The position numbers were made by a program, and so were the translations under genes. A DNA stretch of 64,000 bases, taken from the NCBI RefSeq assembly GCF_023008585.1, contig NZ_CP095390.1, positions 1,736,001 through 1,800,000 of the forward strand. Reading direction: 5' to 3'. The notes beneath the pieces were generated by a model. The model was given only the letters and a program-made list of their open reading frames with translations. It had not been told where the DNA came from and ran no database searches. Source of the stretch: Natribaculum breve. Its GTDB lineage: Archaea; Halobacteriota; Halobacteria; Halobacteriales; Natrialbaceae. Shown here piece by piece: positions 39,702 to 48,333 of the stretch (positions are counted from its first letter, which is position 1; each line of letters begins with the position of its first letter).

Positions 39702-41170
39702 TCGGTCGACGCGTCGTCGAACGTCGTCGGAACCCACTTCCGGATCGAATCGTCGGTTTCGTCCATCCACGCGACGAGTCGTTCCTCCAGGTCCCGTTGC
39801 ACCTCGGCGTAGCCGGGGTGGTCGATCAGGTTCTGGAGTTCCGCGGGATCGGCCTCGAGGTCGTACAGTTCGTTTCGATCGGGGCCGTTGTAGACGAACT
39901 TGTACTCGTCCGTGCGGACCATCCGCTGGCTGTAGAGGCCGAACTCGTCGCCGTGGTACTCCGCGTAGATGGAGTCGCGCCAGTCGTCGGGTCGATCACC
40001 CTCGAGCAGCGGGACGAGGCTGCGGGCGTCGACGTCCTCGAGAGGCTCCGCCTCGCCGATCTCGAGGAACGTCGGCGCGAGGTCCTGGAGGAGAACCGGT
40101 GCGTCGCAGGTCGTACCTTCCTCCGTGACGCCGGGCCAGCGCACCTGCAATGGAACGTGGTACGTCTCGTCGTACATCAGCGGCCCCTTGTTGAACTGGC
40201 GGTGGTTGCCGACGAGGTTGCCGTGGTCCGAAGCGTGGACGACGACGGTGTCCTCGGCGAGTCCGTGTTCCTCGAGGGCCTCGAGGATCCGCCGTACCTG
40301 CTCGTCGATCATCGTCACGAAACCCCAGTACTTCGCGATTTTCTCAGCCCACGTCGCCCAGTCGAAGTCCCCGACGCCGCGGTAGTCGACGTACTGCTCG
40401 TGGACGGCCGGCTTCCCGTCGAACGTCTCGGCGTAGGTGTCCCATGGATCGATCTCGTCGGGATCGTACATCGAGGCGTACGGCTCCGGGACGACGTACG
40501 GGTGGTGTGGCCCGTAGAAGTCCGTCCGGTGGAAGAACGGACCGTCACCTTCGGCGTGGCGTTCGATCGCCTCGATCGTCAGCTCGGTGAGAAAGTACGC
40601 TCGAGTCGCCTTTACCGAAGCAGACGTTTCCGCCGCGACTAGCGTACCAGTGCTGGTGTAATTCTCGTCCGTGAGCACCTCGTCGTCGATCGGCTCATCG
40701 ATCCTCTCGCGGTACTCACGGTACGCTGTGTCGATGGCATCGTGGTGTTTGTCGCTGCCACCGAGGTACTCGAAGCCGAAGTCCTCGGGGGGTGGGCCGC
40801 CGTCCTGGTCCTCGTCGTCTTCGTTCGGAGCCTTGCCGACGTGCCACTTGCCGACGTACGTGAGGTCGTAGCCGGCGTCGTCGAGGTGCTCGGAGAACGT
40901 CGGTACGCCCGCCGGGAGGTGATCCCGGATCGCGTCCGCCTCGTGGCTGTTGTTCAACATCCCGTGGTTGTGGGGGTAGAGCCCGGTCAACAGCGACGCA
41001 CGGGCGCTGGTACAGATGCTGATCGGCGTGAACGTCCGTTCGAAACGCGTCCCCTTCGCCGAGAGGCGATCGAACGTCGGGGTTTCGACCGGCGGTCCGT
41101 CGGGCGCGGTACACTCGTACCGTTCCTGGTCGGTGAGCAGCAGTAACACGTTCGGGCGACTGTCGACCAT
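39698..41170 (-). CDS. Sulfatase (formylglycine type)
   Basis: The 490-residue enzyme has the metal Asp in NVLLLLTDQERYE, the modification site CTSARASLLTGLYPHNHG (C-x-S-x-R), KWHVG, and VVHASDHGNLVGNH. The Cys would be converted to formylglycine by a separate enzyme; none is encoded nearby. The substrate is likely a sulfated sugar or other sulfate ester, which cannot be told here. No export signal is seen. Confidence 0.9.
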   Translation of the reverse strand: MVDSRPNVLLLLTDQERYECTAPDGPPVETPTFDRLSAKGTRFERTFTPISICTSARASLLTGLYPHNHGMLNNSHEADAIRDHLPAGVPTFSEHLDDAGYDLTYVGKWHVGKAPNEDDEDQDGGPPPEDFGFEYLGGSDKHHDAIDTAYREYRERIDEPIDDEVLTDENYTSTGTLVAAETSASVKATRAYFLTELTIEAIERHAEGDGPFFHRTDFYGPHHPYVVPEPYASMYDPDEIDPWDTYAETFDGKPAVHEQYVDYRGVGDFDWATWAEKIAKYWGFVTMIDEQVRRILEALEEHGLAEDTVVVHASDHGNLVGNHRQFNKGPLMYDETYHVPLQVRWPGVTEEGTTCDAPVLLQDLAPTFLEIGEAEPLEDVDARSLVPLLEGDRPDDWRDSIYAEYHGDEFGLYSQRMVRTDEYKFVYNGPDRNELYDLEADPAELQNLIDHPGYAEVQRDLEERLVAWMDETDDSIRKWVPTTFDDASTD

Positions 41171-41222
41171 CGGGCGTCGTACACCGCCCCGACGGATAAC
41201 GCTACTCCCGACTATCGTCGCG

Positions 41223-41561
41223 CTACGGTGCCTCGACGGTGATCGACTCGCCGTCGACGATCGTCACAGTGTGCTCGTACGCGGTAAACGACACCGTCCC
41301 ACGTCGGCGTTCACCCGTCGACCGGCGTGCAAAAAGCGCCTCGAGTGCGTCCAGGTCGACCCAGGTGTAAAGCGGTTCGACCTCGAGCGGTTCGTACCCG
41401 GTCATCGTCGCGATCGCGTCGGCGAGGGCCGTGACGAGTGAATCGTCGGTCGCCGGGTCGTAGGACGTACGATAGACGCTCGCGTCGCCGTCCTCGTCGA
41501 GCGCGTCGACGGTCGTCGGTTCGGCCTCCTCGCTCACGTCGTCGGTCACGCGTTTTCCCAC
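41223..41561 (-). CDS. HalOD1 output-domain protein
   Basis: The 112-residue protein has an acidic disordered N-terminus and then the HalOD1 domain: LVTALADAIATMTGYEPLEV, PLYTWVDLDALEALF and VSFTAYEHTVTIVDGESITV. HalOD1 is a haloarchaeal domain proposed to be an output module of signalling systems; the stand-alone form has no known partner. The annotated start is GTG at 41561. Confidence 0.85.
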   Translation of the reverse strand: MGKRVTDDVSEEAEPTTVDALDEDGDASVYRTSYDPATDDSLVTALADAIATMTGYEPLEVEPLYTWVDLDALEALFARRSTGERRRGTVSFTAYEHTVTIVDGESITVEAP

Positions 41562-41690
41562 CCCGGGTCCGGGAGTGCAAACGGCGTCTGAGTTCGTCCC
41601 ATCGTAGACGACGATACCAAAGCTACCGGCGAAAATTACGTTAGTGCGTCTAGGTAGAACCCGTTTATCAGTGAAGGCGTGTCGACGGTG

Positions 41691-42350
41691 TCACGACGGG
41701 CCGTCCTCGAGTGCGACCGTGTTGCCGACCAGCCGCGAGAGCGCACGCCTGAGACGCCGGGAGACCGCTCGCTGGCTCACGTCGAACTCGTCGGCCAGTT
41801 CCGACTGCGTGACCCCCCTCGGCTCCTCGAAGTATCCCCGTTCGTACGCGGTGTGGAGCGTCTCGCGCTGGTCGTCTGTCAGCCCGTACCGCTCGCCGCT
41901 TCGGGCGTCGCGAACGGTGTAGACGCGCTGGAGCGTGATCGGAACGTCGTTTTGCTCGCAGTATCGCTGGAACCGGCGGATCCCGGCGCGGTCGGTAAAC
42001 CGGAGTTCGAACCGCCAGCCGTCGGCGGTCCCGCGTCCATCGAGGATCGTCGCCCCGCTCGCGGCGATCCCGTGAACGAACCCCTCGACCGACGGGTTCC
42101 ACCGCGCCTTGTACAGTCGCATCGAACCGACTCGAGCCAGTTTCTCGAGCGAGCGAACGGCCTGCGTCTCGAGGAGCGCTCGTTCGAACGCGTCGAAGTC
42201 TCGAGCGTCCCAGACGCAGAAAAACGGGACGATCCCCTCCTCTGCGGGGATGATTCGTTCGAACTCGATGCGGATGGCCGGGTCGACGTCGATCGTCGTC
42301 CCGAGCGGGAAGCCGTCGACCGGAAGCCAAAATTCCGCGATCGTCGCCAT
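41691..42350 (-). CDS. HTH_10 (bacterio-opsin activator-like) transcription factor
   Basis: The 219-residue regulator has an N-terminal ligand-sensing-like region with GTTIDVDPAIRIEFERIIPA, typical of the Bat/HTH_10 group, and a C-terminal HTH_10 domain starting at LTDDQRETLHTAYERGYF with helix-turn-helix QSELADEFDVSQRAVSRRLR. It is a paralogue in type of the protein at 5542. The HalOD1 gene 130 bp downstream on the same strand may be cotranscribed. Confidence 0.87.
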   Translation of the reverse strand: MATIAEFWLPVDGFPLGTTIDVDPAIRIEFERIIPAEEGIVPFFCVWDARDFDAFERALLETQAVRSLEKLARVGSMRLYKARWNPSVEGFVHGIAASGATILDGRGTADGWRFELRFTDRAGIRRFQRYCEQNDVPITLQRVYTVRDARSGERYGLTDDQRETLHTAYERGYFEEPRGVTQSELADEFDVSQRAVSRRLRRALSRLVGNTVALEDGPS

Positions 42351-42442
42351 ACCGCACCTATACCGACGGCGGAAAAGTATTCAGGGGGTATCCGAGCGAC
42401 GCCGACCGGCGTCGTGACACCACGATCGATTCGCCGTCGCGA

Positions 42443-43744
42443 TCACGCTGTGAAGTCGTCGAACGTCGGCCGATCGCGATCGCCTGGGAACTCGTCGACG
42501 GGAACCTGGACCTGGTCGCCCGCGTCCATGTCCTTGACCGTCACCTCGTCGTTTTCGAGGTCGCGCTCGCCGACGATCACCGTCGTCTCGGCGTTGATCG
42601 AGTCGGCGTAGTCGAGTTGCGCGCCGAACGAGCGGCCCGCGACGTCTGTCTCGACGACGTGGCCGCGGTCGCGAAGCTCTCGCGTGATGCGGGCCGCCGT
42701 TTCTCGCGTGTCACCGACCTGGAGGACGTAGTAGTCGGTGGCGATCTCCTCGTCGGGCCAGACGCCCGCGCGCTGGCACAGAAGCGACAGTGTGGCGTGT
42801 CCCGGCGCGACGCCGACCGCCGGCGTCGGCTGGCCGCCGAACTGTTCGATCAGGTCGTCGTACCGTCCGCCACCGAAGACCGAACGAGAGACGTCGCCAG
42901 CGGAGTCGAAACACTCGAAGACGACGCCCGTGTAGTAATCGAGGCCGCGAGCCGTCTCGAGCGAGATCGTACAGTACTCGCGAGCGCCGAAGTCCTCCGC
43001 GGCGGCGAGGACGTTCCGGAGGTTCTCGACCGCGCCGGTCACGCGCTCGCTGTCCGCGAACTCGACGACTGCGTCGAGATCGCCCGTGGCGATGAGGTCG
43101 TCGAACTGGGCCGCCTGGTCGACCGAGAGGCCGGCGTCGACGAGCAGGTCGTGGTACTCCGCTCGCTCGATCTTGGCGGACTTGTCGACGGCGCGAATCG
43201 CCGCCTCGGTGTCGACGTCGGCGTCGAACGTCTCGAGGACGCCGCCGAGGATGTCCCGGTGGGAGACCCGGAACTCGAAGTCCTCGCCGGTCAGACCGAG
43301 CTCCGTGAGGGCGTCGGCCGCCCAGGCGAGGACCTCGGCGTCGGCTTCGGGTTCTGCGGAGCCGAAGATGTCGACGTTCGTCTGGTAGAACTCGCGCTGG
43401 CGACCCTGCTGGACCTGTTCGTACCGCCAGAACGGCCGGGTCGAGAACCACTTGATTGGCTTCGAGAGCTCCTGTTGTTTGGCGACGACCATCCGGGCGA
43501 CGGTCGGCGTCAGCTCCGGCGTCATCGTCACGTGGCGGCCACCCTGATCCTCGAAGTCGTACAGTTCGTCGACGATCTCGTCCCCGCTCTTGTCGGTCCA
43601 CATCTCGGCGCGCTCGAGTGCGGGCGTGGCGATCTCGCGAAAGCCGTATCGGCGGGCCGTCCCCTCCAGGACGTCGGTCGTGGCCCGCCGAGCGACCATC
43701 TCGTCGGGATAGAAGTCACGGAACCCCTTGATGCGGTCGTACAT
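42443..43744 (-). CDS. hisS: Histidine-tRNA ligase
   Basis: The 433-residue class II synthetase has motif 1 around residues 45-75 (PALERAEMWTDKSGDEIVDE), motif 2 in KWFSTRPFWRYEQVQQGRQREFYQ, the His-specific GLDYYTGVVFE and motif 3 in GGGRYDDLIEQFGG plus VGVAPGHATLS. The C-terminal anticodon-binding domain ends VQVPVDEFPG. ATG at 43744 starts MYDRIKGFRDFYPDE, the archaeal norm. It follows the PP-loop gene by 63 bp. Confidence 0.96.
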   Translation of the reverse strand: MYDRIKGFRDFYPDEMVARRATTDVLEGTARRYGFREIATPALERAEMWTDKSGDEIVDELYDFEDQGGRHVTMTPELTPTVARMVVAKQQELSKPIKWFSTRPFWRYEQVQQGRQREFYQTNVDIFGSAEPEADAEVLAWAADALTELGLTGEDFEFRVSHRDILGGVLETFDADVDTEAAIRAVDKSAKIERAEYHDLLVDAGLSVDQAAQFDDLIATGDLDAVVEFADSERVTGAVENLRNVLAAAEDFGAREYCTISLETARGLDYYTGVVFECFDSAGDVSRSVFGGGRYDDLIEQFGGQPTPAVGVAPGHATLSLLCQRAGVWPDEEIATDYYVLQVGDTRETAARITRELRDRGHVVETDVAGRSFGAQLDYADSINAETTVIVGERDLENDEVTVKDMDAGDQVQVPVDEFPGDRDRPTFDDFTA

Positions 43745-43807
43745 GGCCGTCCGTTCGAGCACGGCACACTTCTATGTGTCCGTTCGGTCGAACGACGCCC
43801 GCGTTCG

Positions 43808-44398
43808 CTACCGGACGCCGGTCACGTACGTCTGCTCGTGGTCGGGGAACAGCTCGGTGATTGCGTCCCGGCCGTCCTTCTCGGCGATGATCGCACGCAG
43901 TTCGGCCTCGTAGTCCGCCCGCGTGATCTCCTCGCTCGGACCGACGGTCACGTCGAGCGTCGCGTCGACGAGTCGGTCGACGGCGCTGCGACCGAAGCCC
44001 GACAGCGGCGCGATGTAGTCGACGTCGTGTCGATCCTCGAGGCTCTGGGCCTGCGCCCGCGAGACGGTCGGGACGCGGTCGTCGCGACGGGTGCCGTCGG
44101 CGACCGCGTCGAACCCCGCCTGGGCGACTCGCTCCAGGGCGTGCTGGTGGACGAGCTGGATGCCGTTTCGCGGGAAGCCGTCCTCGCGAATCCGGTCTGC
44201 GGCTTCGGCCGCGACGTCCGGGTCGAGCTCGAGAAGTTCGAAGTCGAACCCGGTCGCTGCCGCCGTTTCGCGGGCGTGTTTCCAGTCGTCGGTGACGCCG
44301 AAGTGGGCCGTCGTCAGGGTGACGTCGTAGAACTCGTCTAACAGTAACGCCGCGAGCGTCGAGTCTTTCCCACCGCTGTATAACAGCCCGAGTCGCAT
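43808..44398 (-). CDS. PP-loop ATPase (DUF7411 family)
   Basis: The 196-residue protein begins [20 protein letters not shown], a PP-loop that binds the alpha-beta phosphates of ATP as in N-type pyrophosphatases. VADGTRRDDRVPTVSRAQAQ is a second nucleotide-binding phrase. Such proteins adenylate a substrate; in archaea some modify tRNA or diphthamide. Its place between PDCD5 and hisS, with ATG overlapping the PDCD5 stop by one base (TGATG), suggests a translation-linked role, which is inference. Confidence 0.85.
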   Translation of the reverse strand: MRLGLLYSGGKDSTLAALLLDEFYDVTLTTAHFGVTDDWKHARETAAATGFDFELLELDPDVAAEAADRIREDGFPRNGIQLVHQHALERVAQAGFDAVADGTRRDDRVPTVSRAQAQSLEDRHDVDYIAPLSGFGRSAVDRLVDATLDVTVGPSEEITRADYEAELRAIIAEKDGRDAITELFPDHEQTYVTGVR

Positions 44399-44748
44399 CA
44401 GCGCCGCCGGATGTCGAAGCTCTTTTTCTCGGGCTTCAGCTCGTTGAGCAGCTGTTTCATCTTCTCGTCGTCGATCTTGCCCTGGAGGCGACCGCTCTGG
44501 GCCAGCGCGACCACCTGGCGCTCGACTTGCTCGCCGAACTGGGGCTTGCTCATCTTGACGGTGTTGAGCCGTTTCCGGGCGTCGTCGGTGAGATACTGGC
44601 GCAACAGCGCCTGCTTCTGGGCTTCGGCCTGTTGCTGTGCCGCCTCCTGGGCCTCGTCGCTCTCTCGCTGCTGGGCCTGCTCCTGGAGCTGTTCCATCTT
44701 CTTTCGACGGAGTTCCTCGAGATCGTCGTCGTCGGGACGTCCACTCAT
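44398..44748 (-). CDS. PDCD5-family DNA-binding protein
   Basis: The 116-residue protein has a long, Gln/Glu-rich N-terminal helix ([20 protein letters not shown]) and the compact helical core [38 protein letters not shown] ending in KKSFDIRRR. This is the archaeal homologue of human PDCD5. It usually sits next to rps19e, as here, and is thought to bind DNA or the ribosome; the exact job is unsettled. Confidence 0.93.
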   Translation of the reverse strand: MSGRPDDDDLEELRRKKMEQLQEQAQQRESDEAQEAAQQQAEAQKQALLRQYLTDDARKRLNTVKMSKPQFGEQVERQVVALAQSGRLQGKIDDEKMKQLLNELKPEKKSFDIRRR

Positions 44749-44782
44749 GGTTCCGTGTTGTCTATCGCAGGGGAAAATGATT

Positions 44783-44827
44783 ACGGACGACCGGCCGAAC
44801 GCGGCCCCGATAACGGCGGTCGTCCGT
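44783..44827. repeat. Perfect 11-bp inverted repeat upstream of the PDCD5 gene
   Basis: ACGGACGACCG (44783-44793) and CGGTCGTCCGT (44817-44827) are exact complements around a 23-bp loop. It lies 35 bp before the PDCD5 start. It may be a leader hairpin or an eroded mobile palindrome. Confidence 0.55.
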
Positions 44828-44902
44828 CCGTTCCAGCCCGAGCGTGGTCCCGGGTCGTGGCGGGGAACGGATACACTCGTCGTCGTGACACGGGGATCTC
44901 AC

Positions 44903-44982
44903 GGTGGTGGCTGTGACTGATTGCCGACGAAACCGCACGACGGTTCTCGGTTGCTGCGGGACAGACTCACAGCCATCGTTAT
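44903..44982 (+). repeat. Palindromic repeat family C, copy C2
   Basis: The outer arms TGGCTGTGACT (44908 on) and ACTCACAGCCA (to 44975), and inner AACCG..CGGTT, match copy C1; the flank ATCGTTATC also matches. It lies in the 265-bp gap between rps19e and the PDCD5 gene, 31 bp after the rps19e stop. Confidence 0.72.
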
Positions 44983-45013
44983 CGCAGTCGCGTCGAAGAC
45001 GAGAAAAAATCGC

Positions 45014-45469
45014 CTACGCGTAGCGTTCGAGTTCCGGACGGTCGAGCTCCTCGAGGACGTCGCCAGCGGTGTCGTCGAGCAGACTCTGTCCCTCGGCGGT
45101 GACGCGGCGACCCTCACCCTCTGCAGTCTCGACGAGGTCTTCCTCCTCGAGCTGCTGGAGGATGGTTCGGATGGCGTTTCGCGAGCCGTCGGCGCGACGG
45201 TCGGGAGCGACGCGGTACCGGTTCGAACCGTCTTTCGACCCGCCGTACTCGGTGGCGAGGCGTTCGACGCCGACGGGCCCGCTGTCTGCGACCTTGCGCA
45301 GGAGGCTGGCGGCACGAACGGCCCAGAAGTCGTCCTGTTCGGGGGGCAGTTCACGGTCGGCACCGGTCTTCGCGAACTTGGCCCACTCCGGTTCGTCGAG
45401 TCGATCCTCGAGTTCCTCGGCGAGCGCCTCGATGAGCGCGTCCGCCGGAACGTCGTACATCGTAGCCAT
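45014..45469 (-). CDS. rps19e: 30S ribosomal protein S19e
   Basis: The 151-residue protein is found in archaeal and eukaryotic small subunits and needed for late 18S/16S maturation. Landmarks are MATMYDVPADALIEALAEEL, the winged-helix core FWAVRAASLLRKVADSGPVG and GGSKDGSNRYRVAPDRRADG, and the end RRVTAEGQSLLDDTA. It heads the group rps19e, PDCD5, PP-loop ATPase, hisS, all leftward. Confidence 0.96.
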   Translation of the reverse strand: MATMYDVPADALIEALAEELEDRLDEPEWAKFAKTGADRELPPEQDDFWAVRAASLLRKVADSGPVGVERLATEYGGSKDGSNRYRVAPDRRADGSRNAIRTILQQLEEEDLVETAEGEGRRVTAEGQSLLDDTAGDVLEELDRPELERYA

Positions 45470-45623
45470 TGGCGTTTCGTTCCCTTCCGCGGCATTTAAG
45501 AGCATCGTTGTCCGCTCGAGCGGCCCGCTCGCGTCCGTCACTCGTCCACACGCGTCGTCGCCCGCTGGCGTCGCGTCGACGGCGTTCCGGTTCGTTTTTC
45601 GCGCTGGCTCCGGAACGTCGGGT

Positions 45624-46496
45624 ATGGACGAACGCGCCGCGCTGGCGCTCCTCGAGCGCGACCTCGACCCGGTCGGTGACGACGCCGCCGTCGTCGACGG
45701 GCAGGTGATGACGACGGACATGCTCCACGAGCGGACCGACTTTCCGGCGGGAACGACGCGCTACACCGCGGGGTGGCGGGCAGTCGGCGCGTCGCTGTCG
45801 GACGTGGCGGCGATGGGGGCCGACGCGACGGCTGCGGTCGCCGTCTACGCCGCCCCGACGTTCGACGACGAAGAACTGCTCGCGTTCGTTCGCGGCGCAC
45901 GCGACGTCTGCGAACTCGTCTCGGCGTCGTACGTCGGCGGCGACCTGGACGACCACGACGAGTTTACCGTCGCGACGACGGCGCTCGGCGACGCGACCGA
46001 CCCCGTCTTCAGAAGCGGCGCACGGCCGGGCGACGTCGTCTGCGTCACCGGCACCCTCGGACGAAGCGCCGCCGCCGTCGACCTGTTCGACCGCGGCGAG
46101 GTGAAGCGGGCGAACGACCTCTTCCGGTTCGAGCCTCGCGTCGACGCCGGGCTGGCGATCGCCCCCCACGCGACGGCGATGATGGACTCGAGCGACGGGC
46201 TCGCCCGGTCGCTCCACCAGCTCGCCGAGGCCTCCGGCTGCGGGTTCGCCGTCGACGCCGACCGGGTGCCGATCGACGAGACCGTCCGCGAGGTCGCGAC
46301 CGACGACGCCGAGGCGTTCGACCGCGCGACGACGTTCGGCGAGGACTTCGAACTCGTGTTCACGGTTCCAGAGGGCGCTCTCGAGGAGGTTCGTGCGGAC
46401 GCAGACGTCCCGATCTCGGTCCTCGGTTCGGTCGTCGAAGACGGCGTGACGATCGACGGCGAACCGCTGGCCGATCGGGGGTACACGCACGGGTAA
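45624..46496 (+). CDS. thiL: Thiamine-monophosphate kinase
   Basis: The 290-residue enzyme phosphorylates thiamine monophosphate to the active diphosphate. AIR-synthase-fold motifs are DPVGDDAAVVDG, TTDMLHERTDF, GWRAVGASLSDVAAMGA, YVGGDLDDHDEF and MMDSSDGLARSL, which carry the Mg-binding acidic residues. ATG at 45624 gives the usual N-terminus MDERAALALLE. It is divergent from rps19e. Confidence 0.95.
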   Translation: MDERAALALLERDLDPVGDDAAVVDGQVMTTDMLHERTDFPAGTTRYTAGWRAVGASLSDVAAMGADATAAVAVYAAPTFDDEELLAFVRGARDVCELVSASYVGGDLDDHDEFTVATTALGDATDPVFRSGARPGDVVCVTGTLGRSAAAVDLFDRGEVKRANDLFRFEPRVDAGLAIAPHATAMMDSSDGLARSLHQLAEASGCGFAVDADRVPIDETVREVATDDAEAFDRATTFGEDFELVFTVPEGALEEVRADADVPISVLGSVVEDGVTIDGEPLADRGYTHG

Positions 46497-46601
46497 AATC
46501 CGTCCTCGCCGTCTCGCCGTTCGGATCGATATCCGGTGAGACGGTCGACTCGAGTAGTTCTGATGTGTGCGTTACGTCCGCGTTCGATCAGTTGGCGCAT
46601 C

Positions 46602-47726
46602 TCAGCCGACGATCTCGATCGGCACCGGCATGAAACAGAGGACGCCGAAGGCGAACGTAACCACTCCGAGCAGGATCCGACCCGTGTCGAGATGGTCGTC
46701 GTCGACCGGTCTCGCCGGTCCCGCCGCGGCGATGAGCGCGGCGAACAGCCCCCAGAACACCCAGACGAACACGGAGTTGCCGCTGTAGTCGGCGACGTAG
46801 TAGAGGTAGCCGGCGAGTCCGAGCAGGACGCCGGGGACGAGCGCAGCGATCGTCTCCTGGAGGTCGCCGACCATCGCCCGCAGGATGTGGCCGCCGTCGA
46901 GTTGTCCCACGGGGATCAGGTTGAGGAACGTGACGAACATGCCGACCCAGCCGCCGATGACGACCGGGTTGACCGCCTTCGCCGGATCGTCGCGGTACAG
47001 CGACTGGTCGAACGCCGACGCGAGCAACTCGAGCAGGGGCGGATACCCCAGCCGGATCTGGATGGAGTTGGGGTCGTTGACGACCGACTGTGGGGCGGTC
47101 ACCGGATCGAGGTGCAGTCCGACGACCGTGACGAGGACGGTCGCGACCAGCCCGGCGATCGGACCGGCGACGCCGATGTCGAAAAGCGCCTTCCGGTCGG
47201 GCATCCGGCCTTTCATCTTGATGACCGCACCCATCGTCCCGATGAGCGTCGGCACCGGAAGGAAGTACGGCAGCGAGGCGTCGACCCGGTGGTACCGGCT
47301 CATCACGTAGTGGCCCATCTCGTGGACGCCGAGGACGCCCAGGATCGCGACGGTGAAAGGCCAGGCCTCGAGCGCCGCTCCGACCGGGTCCTCGAGCGGA
47401 TTGACGTAGTACCACTGCGCGCCGGCGAACAGCGTCGAGAACACCGTCGCGACGAACAACACGACGTTCGTCCACGGGATGCCGTCGATGCCGACGTCGG
47501 TGGGTTCGGCGACGAGGACGAACTCGCCGTGGCGTCTCGTGAGCTGGACCTCGTAGCCCGCATCGCGAAACGTCGGCCAGAGCTCCTCCATCGCCGACTC
47601 GGGGGCCAACAGCGGATCGCCGTAGTAGAGCAACTGTTCGCCGTCGGTTCGGGTCTCGTAGACGGCGAACACCGACTCGATCGTCTCGAGTGGAGGGCCG
47701 GAGTCGGGTGCGTCGGCGTCGTCCAT
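46602..47726 (-). CDS. Site-2 protease family membrane metalloprotease (M50)
   Basis: The 374-residue protein has a cytoplasmic N-terminal domain of about 85 residues and six or seven helices. Zinc ligands are in LGVHEMGHYVMSRYH and NLIPVGQLDGGHILRA. It resembles the plant EGY1 and cyanobacterial/archaeal S2P branch rather than the PDZ branch. S2Ps cut transmembrane helices in regulated proteolysis. A second S2P of the PDZ type lies at 51736. Confidence 0.92.
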   Translation of the reverse strand: MDDADAPDSGPPLETIESVFAVYETRTDGEQLLYYGDPLLAPESAMEELWPTFRDAGYEVQLTRRHGEFVLVAEPTDVGIDGIPWTNVVLFVATVFSTLFAGAQWYYVNPLEDPVGAALEAWPFTVAILGVLGVHEMGHYVMSRYHRVDASLPYFLPVPTLIGTMGAVIKMKGRMPDRKALFDIGVAGPIAGLVATVLVTVVGLHLDPVTAPQSVVNDPNSIQIRLGYPPLLELLASAFDQSLYRDDPAKAVNPVVIGGWVGMFVTFLNLIPVGQLDGGHILRAMVGDLQETIAALVPGVLLGLAGYLYYVADYSGNSVFVWVFWGLFAALIAAAGPARPVDDDHLDTGRILLGVVTFAFGVLCFMPVPIEIVG

Positions 47727-47844
47727 CGTCAGTGATTACTCGTCGCGAGGTATAAATCGACTGCCGTAGCGAGCGTCACGGTACCAGCTGTCAGCCCTGT
47801 CGGCACGAAAAGAACGAGGACGAGGGTGGACGAAACGACAGCTC

Positions 47845-48084
47845 TCAGGCGGGTTCGACGCGCCACGTGGTCGCGCTCGTGTACGACCACTTCTCGATCT
47901 CGAGGTCGGTCGCGGAGTCCGACAGCTTCACCATGAGCGCGCCGATCTCTTTCGGGGACAGGCCGACGTCGTCGGCGATGAACTTGCCCTTGAAGTAGAG
48001 CTCTCCGTCTTCGACGCGTTCGCGAAGGTAGCGTTTCAGGCGGCGTTCCTTGCTTTCAGTGGAGGGGGAGGCTGTCGTGCTCAT
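47845..48084 (-). CDS. DUF7123 family small protein
   Basis: A 79-residue basic-helix protein (ESKERRLKRYLRERVEDGEL) with FIADDVGLSPKEIGALMVKL, which reads as a winged helix-turn-helix-like segment, and WSYTSATTWRVEPA at the end. The family is conserved in haloarchaea with no assigned role; DNA binding is a guess from the helix pattern. The promoter has TTTATAAC and the leader a Shine-Dalgarno GAGGTGAT about ten bases before ATG 48084, so the start is well supported. Confidence 0.8.
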   Translation of the reverse strand: MSTTASPSTESKERRLKRYLRERVEDGELYFKGKFIADDVGLSPKEIGALMVKLSDSATDLEIEKWSYTSATTWRVEPA

Positions 48085-48150
48085 CGACGGTATCACCTCG
48101 TCGCCACGATCTGTTATAAAGGAAGGATGGTTAGTCACGTTTCGATTGCA

Positions 48151-48191
48151 TTCAGGAAAACGGAGGGAACCAAACCGTTCGACACCCTCCG
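48151..48191 (-). terminator. Intrinsic-type terminator downstream of the moaE-like gene
   Basis: Read leftward, CGGAGGG (48191-48185) pairs with CCCTCCG (48167-48161), followed directly by TTTTCC. This stem with a T-tract lies about 140 bp after the moaE-like stop and before the DUF7123 promoter. The rest of 48192-48333 shows no gene. Confidence 0.5.
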
Positions 48192-48333
48192 TGTGACGAC
48201 GTTTTAATACCGCCTCAGATAGCTCGAGACGTTTTAGAACCGGTGCTAATCGATTATCTCTGCCTCCCGATGCGAGCCGGAATCGACTCGAGTGCGGCGT
48301 CGAAGAGCCGACGGACGGTCCGGAACGTGCCGA

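Noticed and set aside
44783..44827. Possible further copy of repeat family B or C
   Set aside because: It is a clean inverted repeat, but neither the ends nor the core match B or C, so it is listed on its own.
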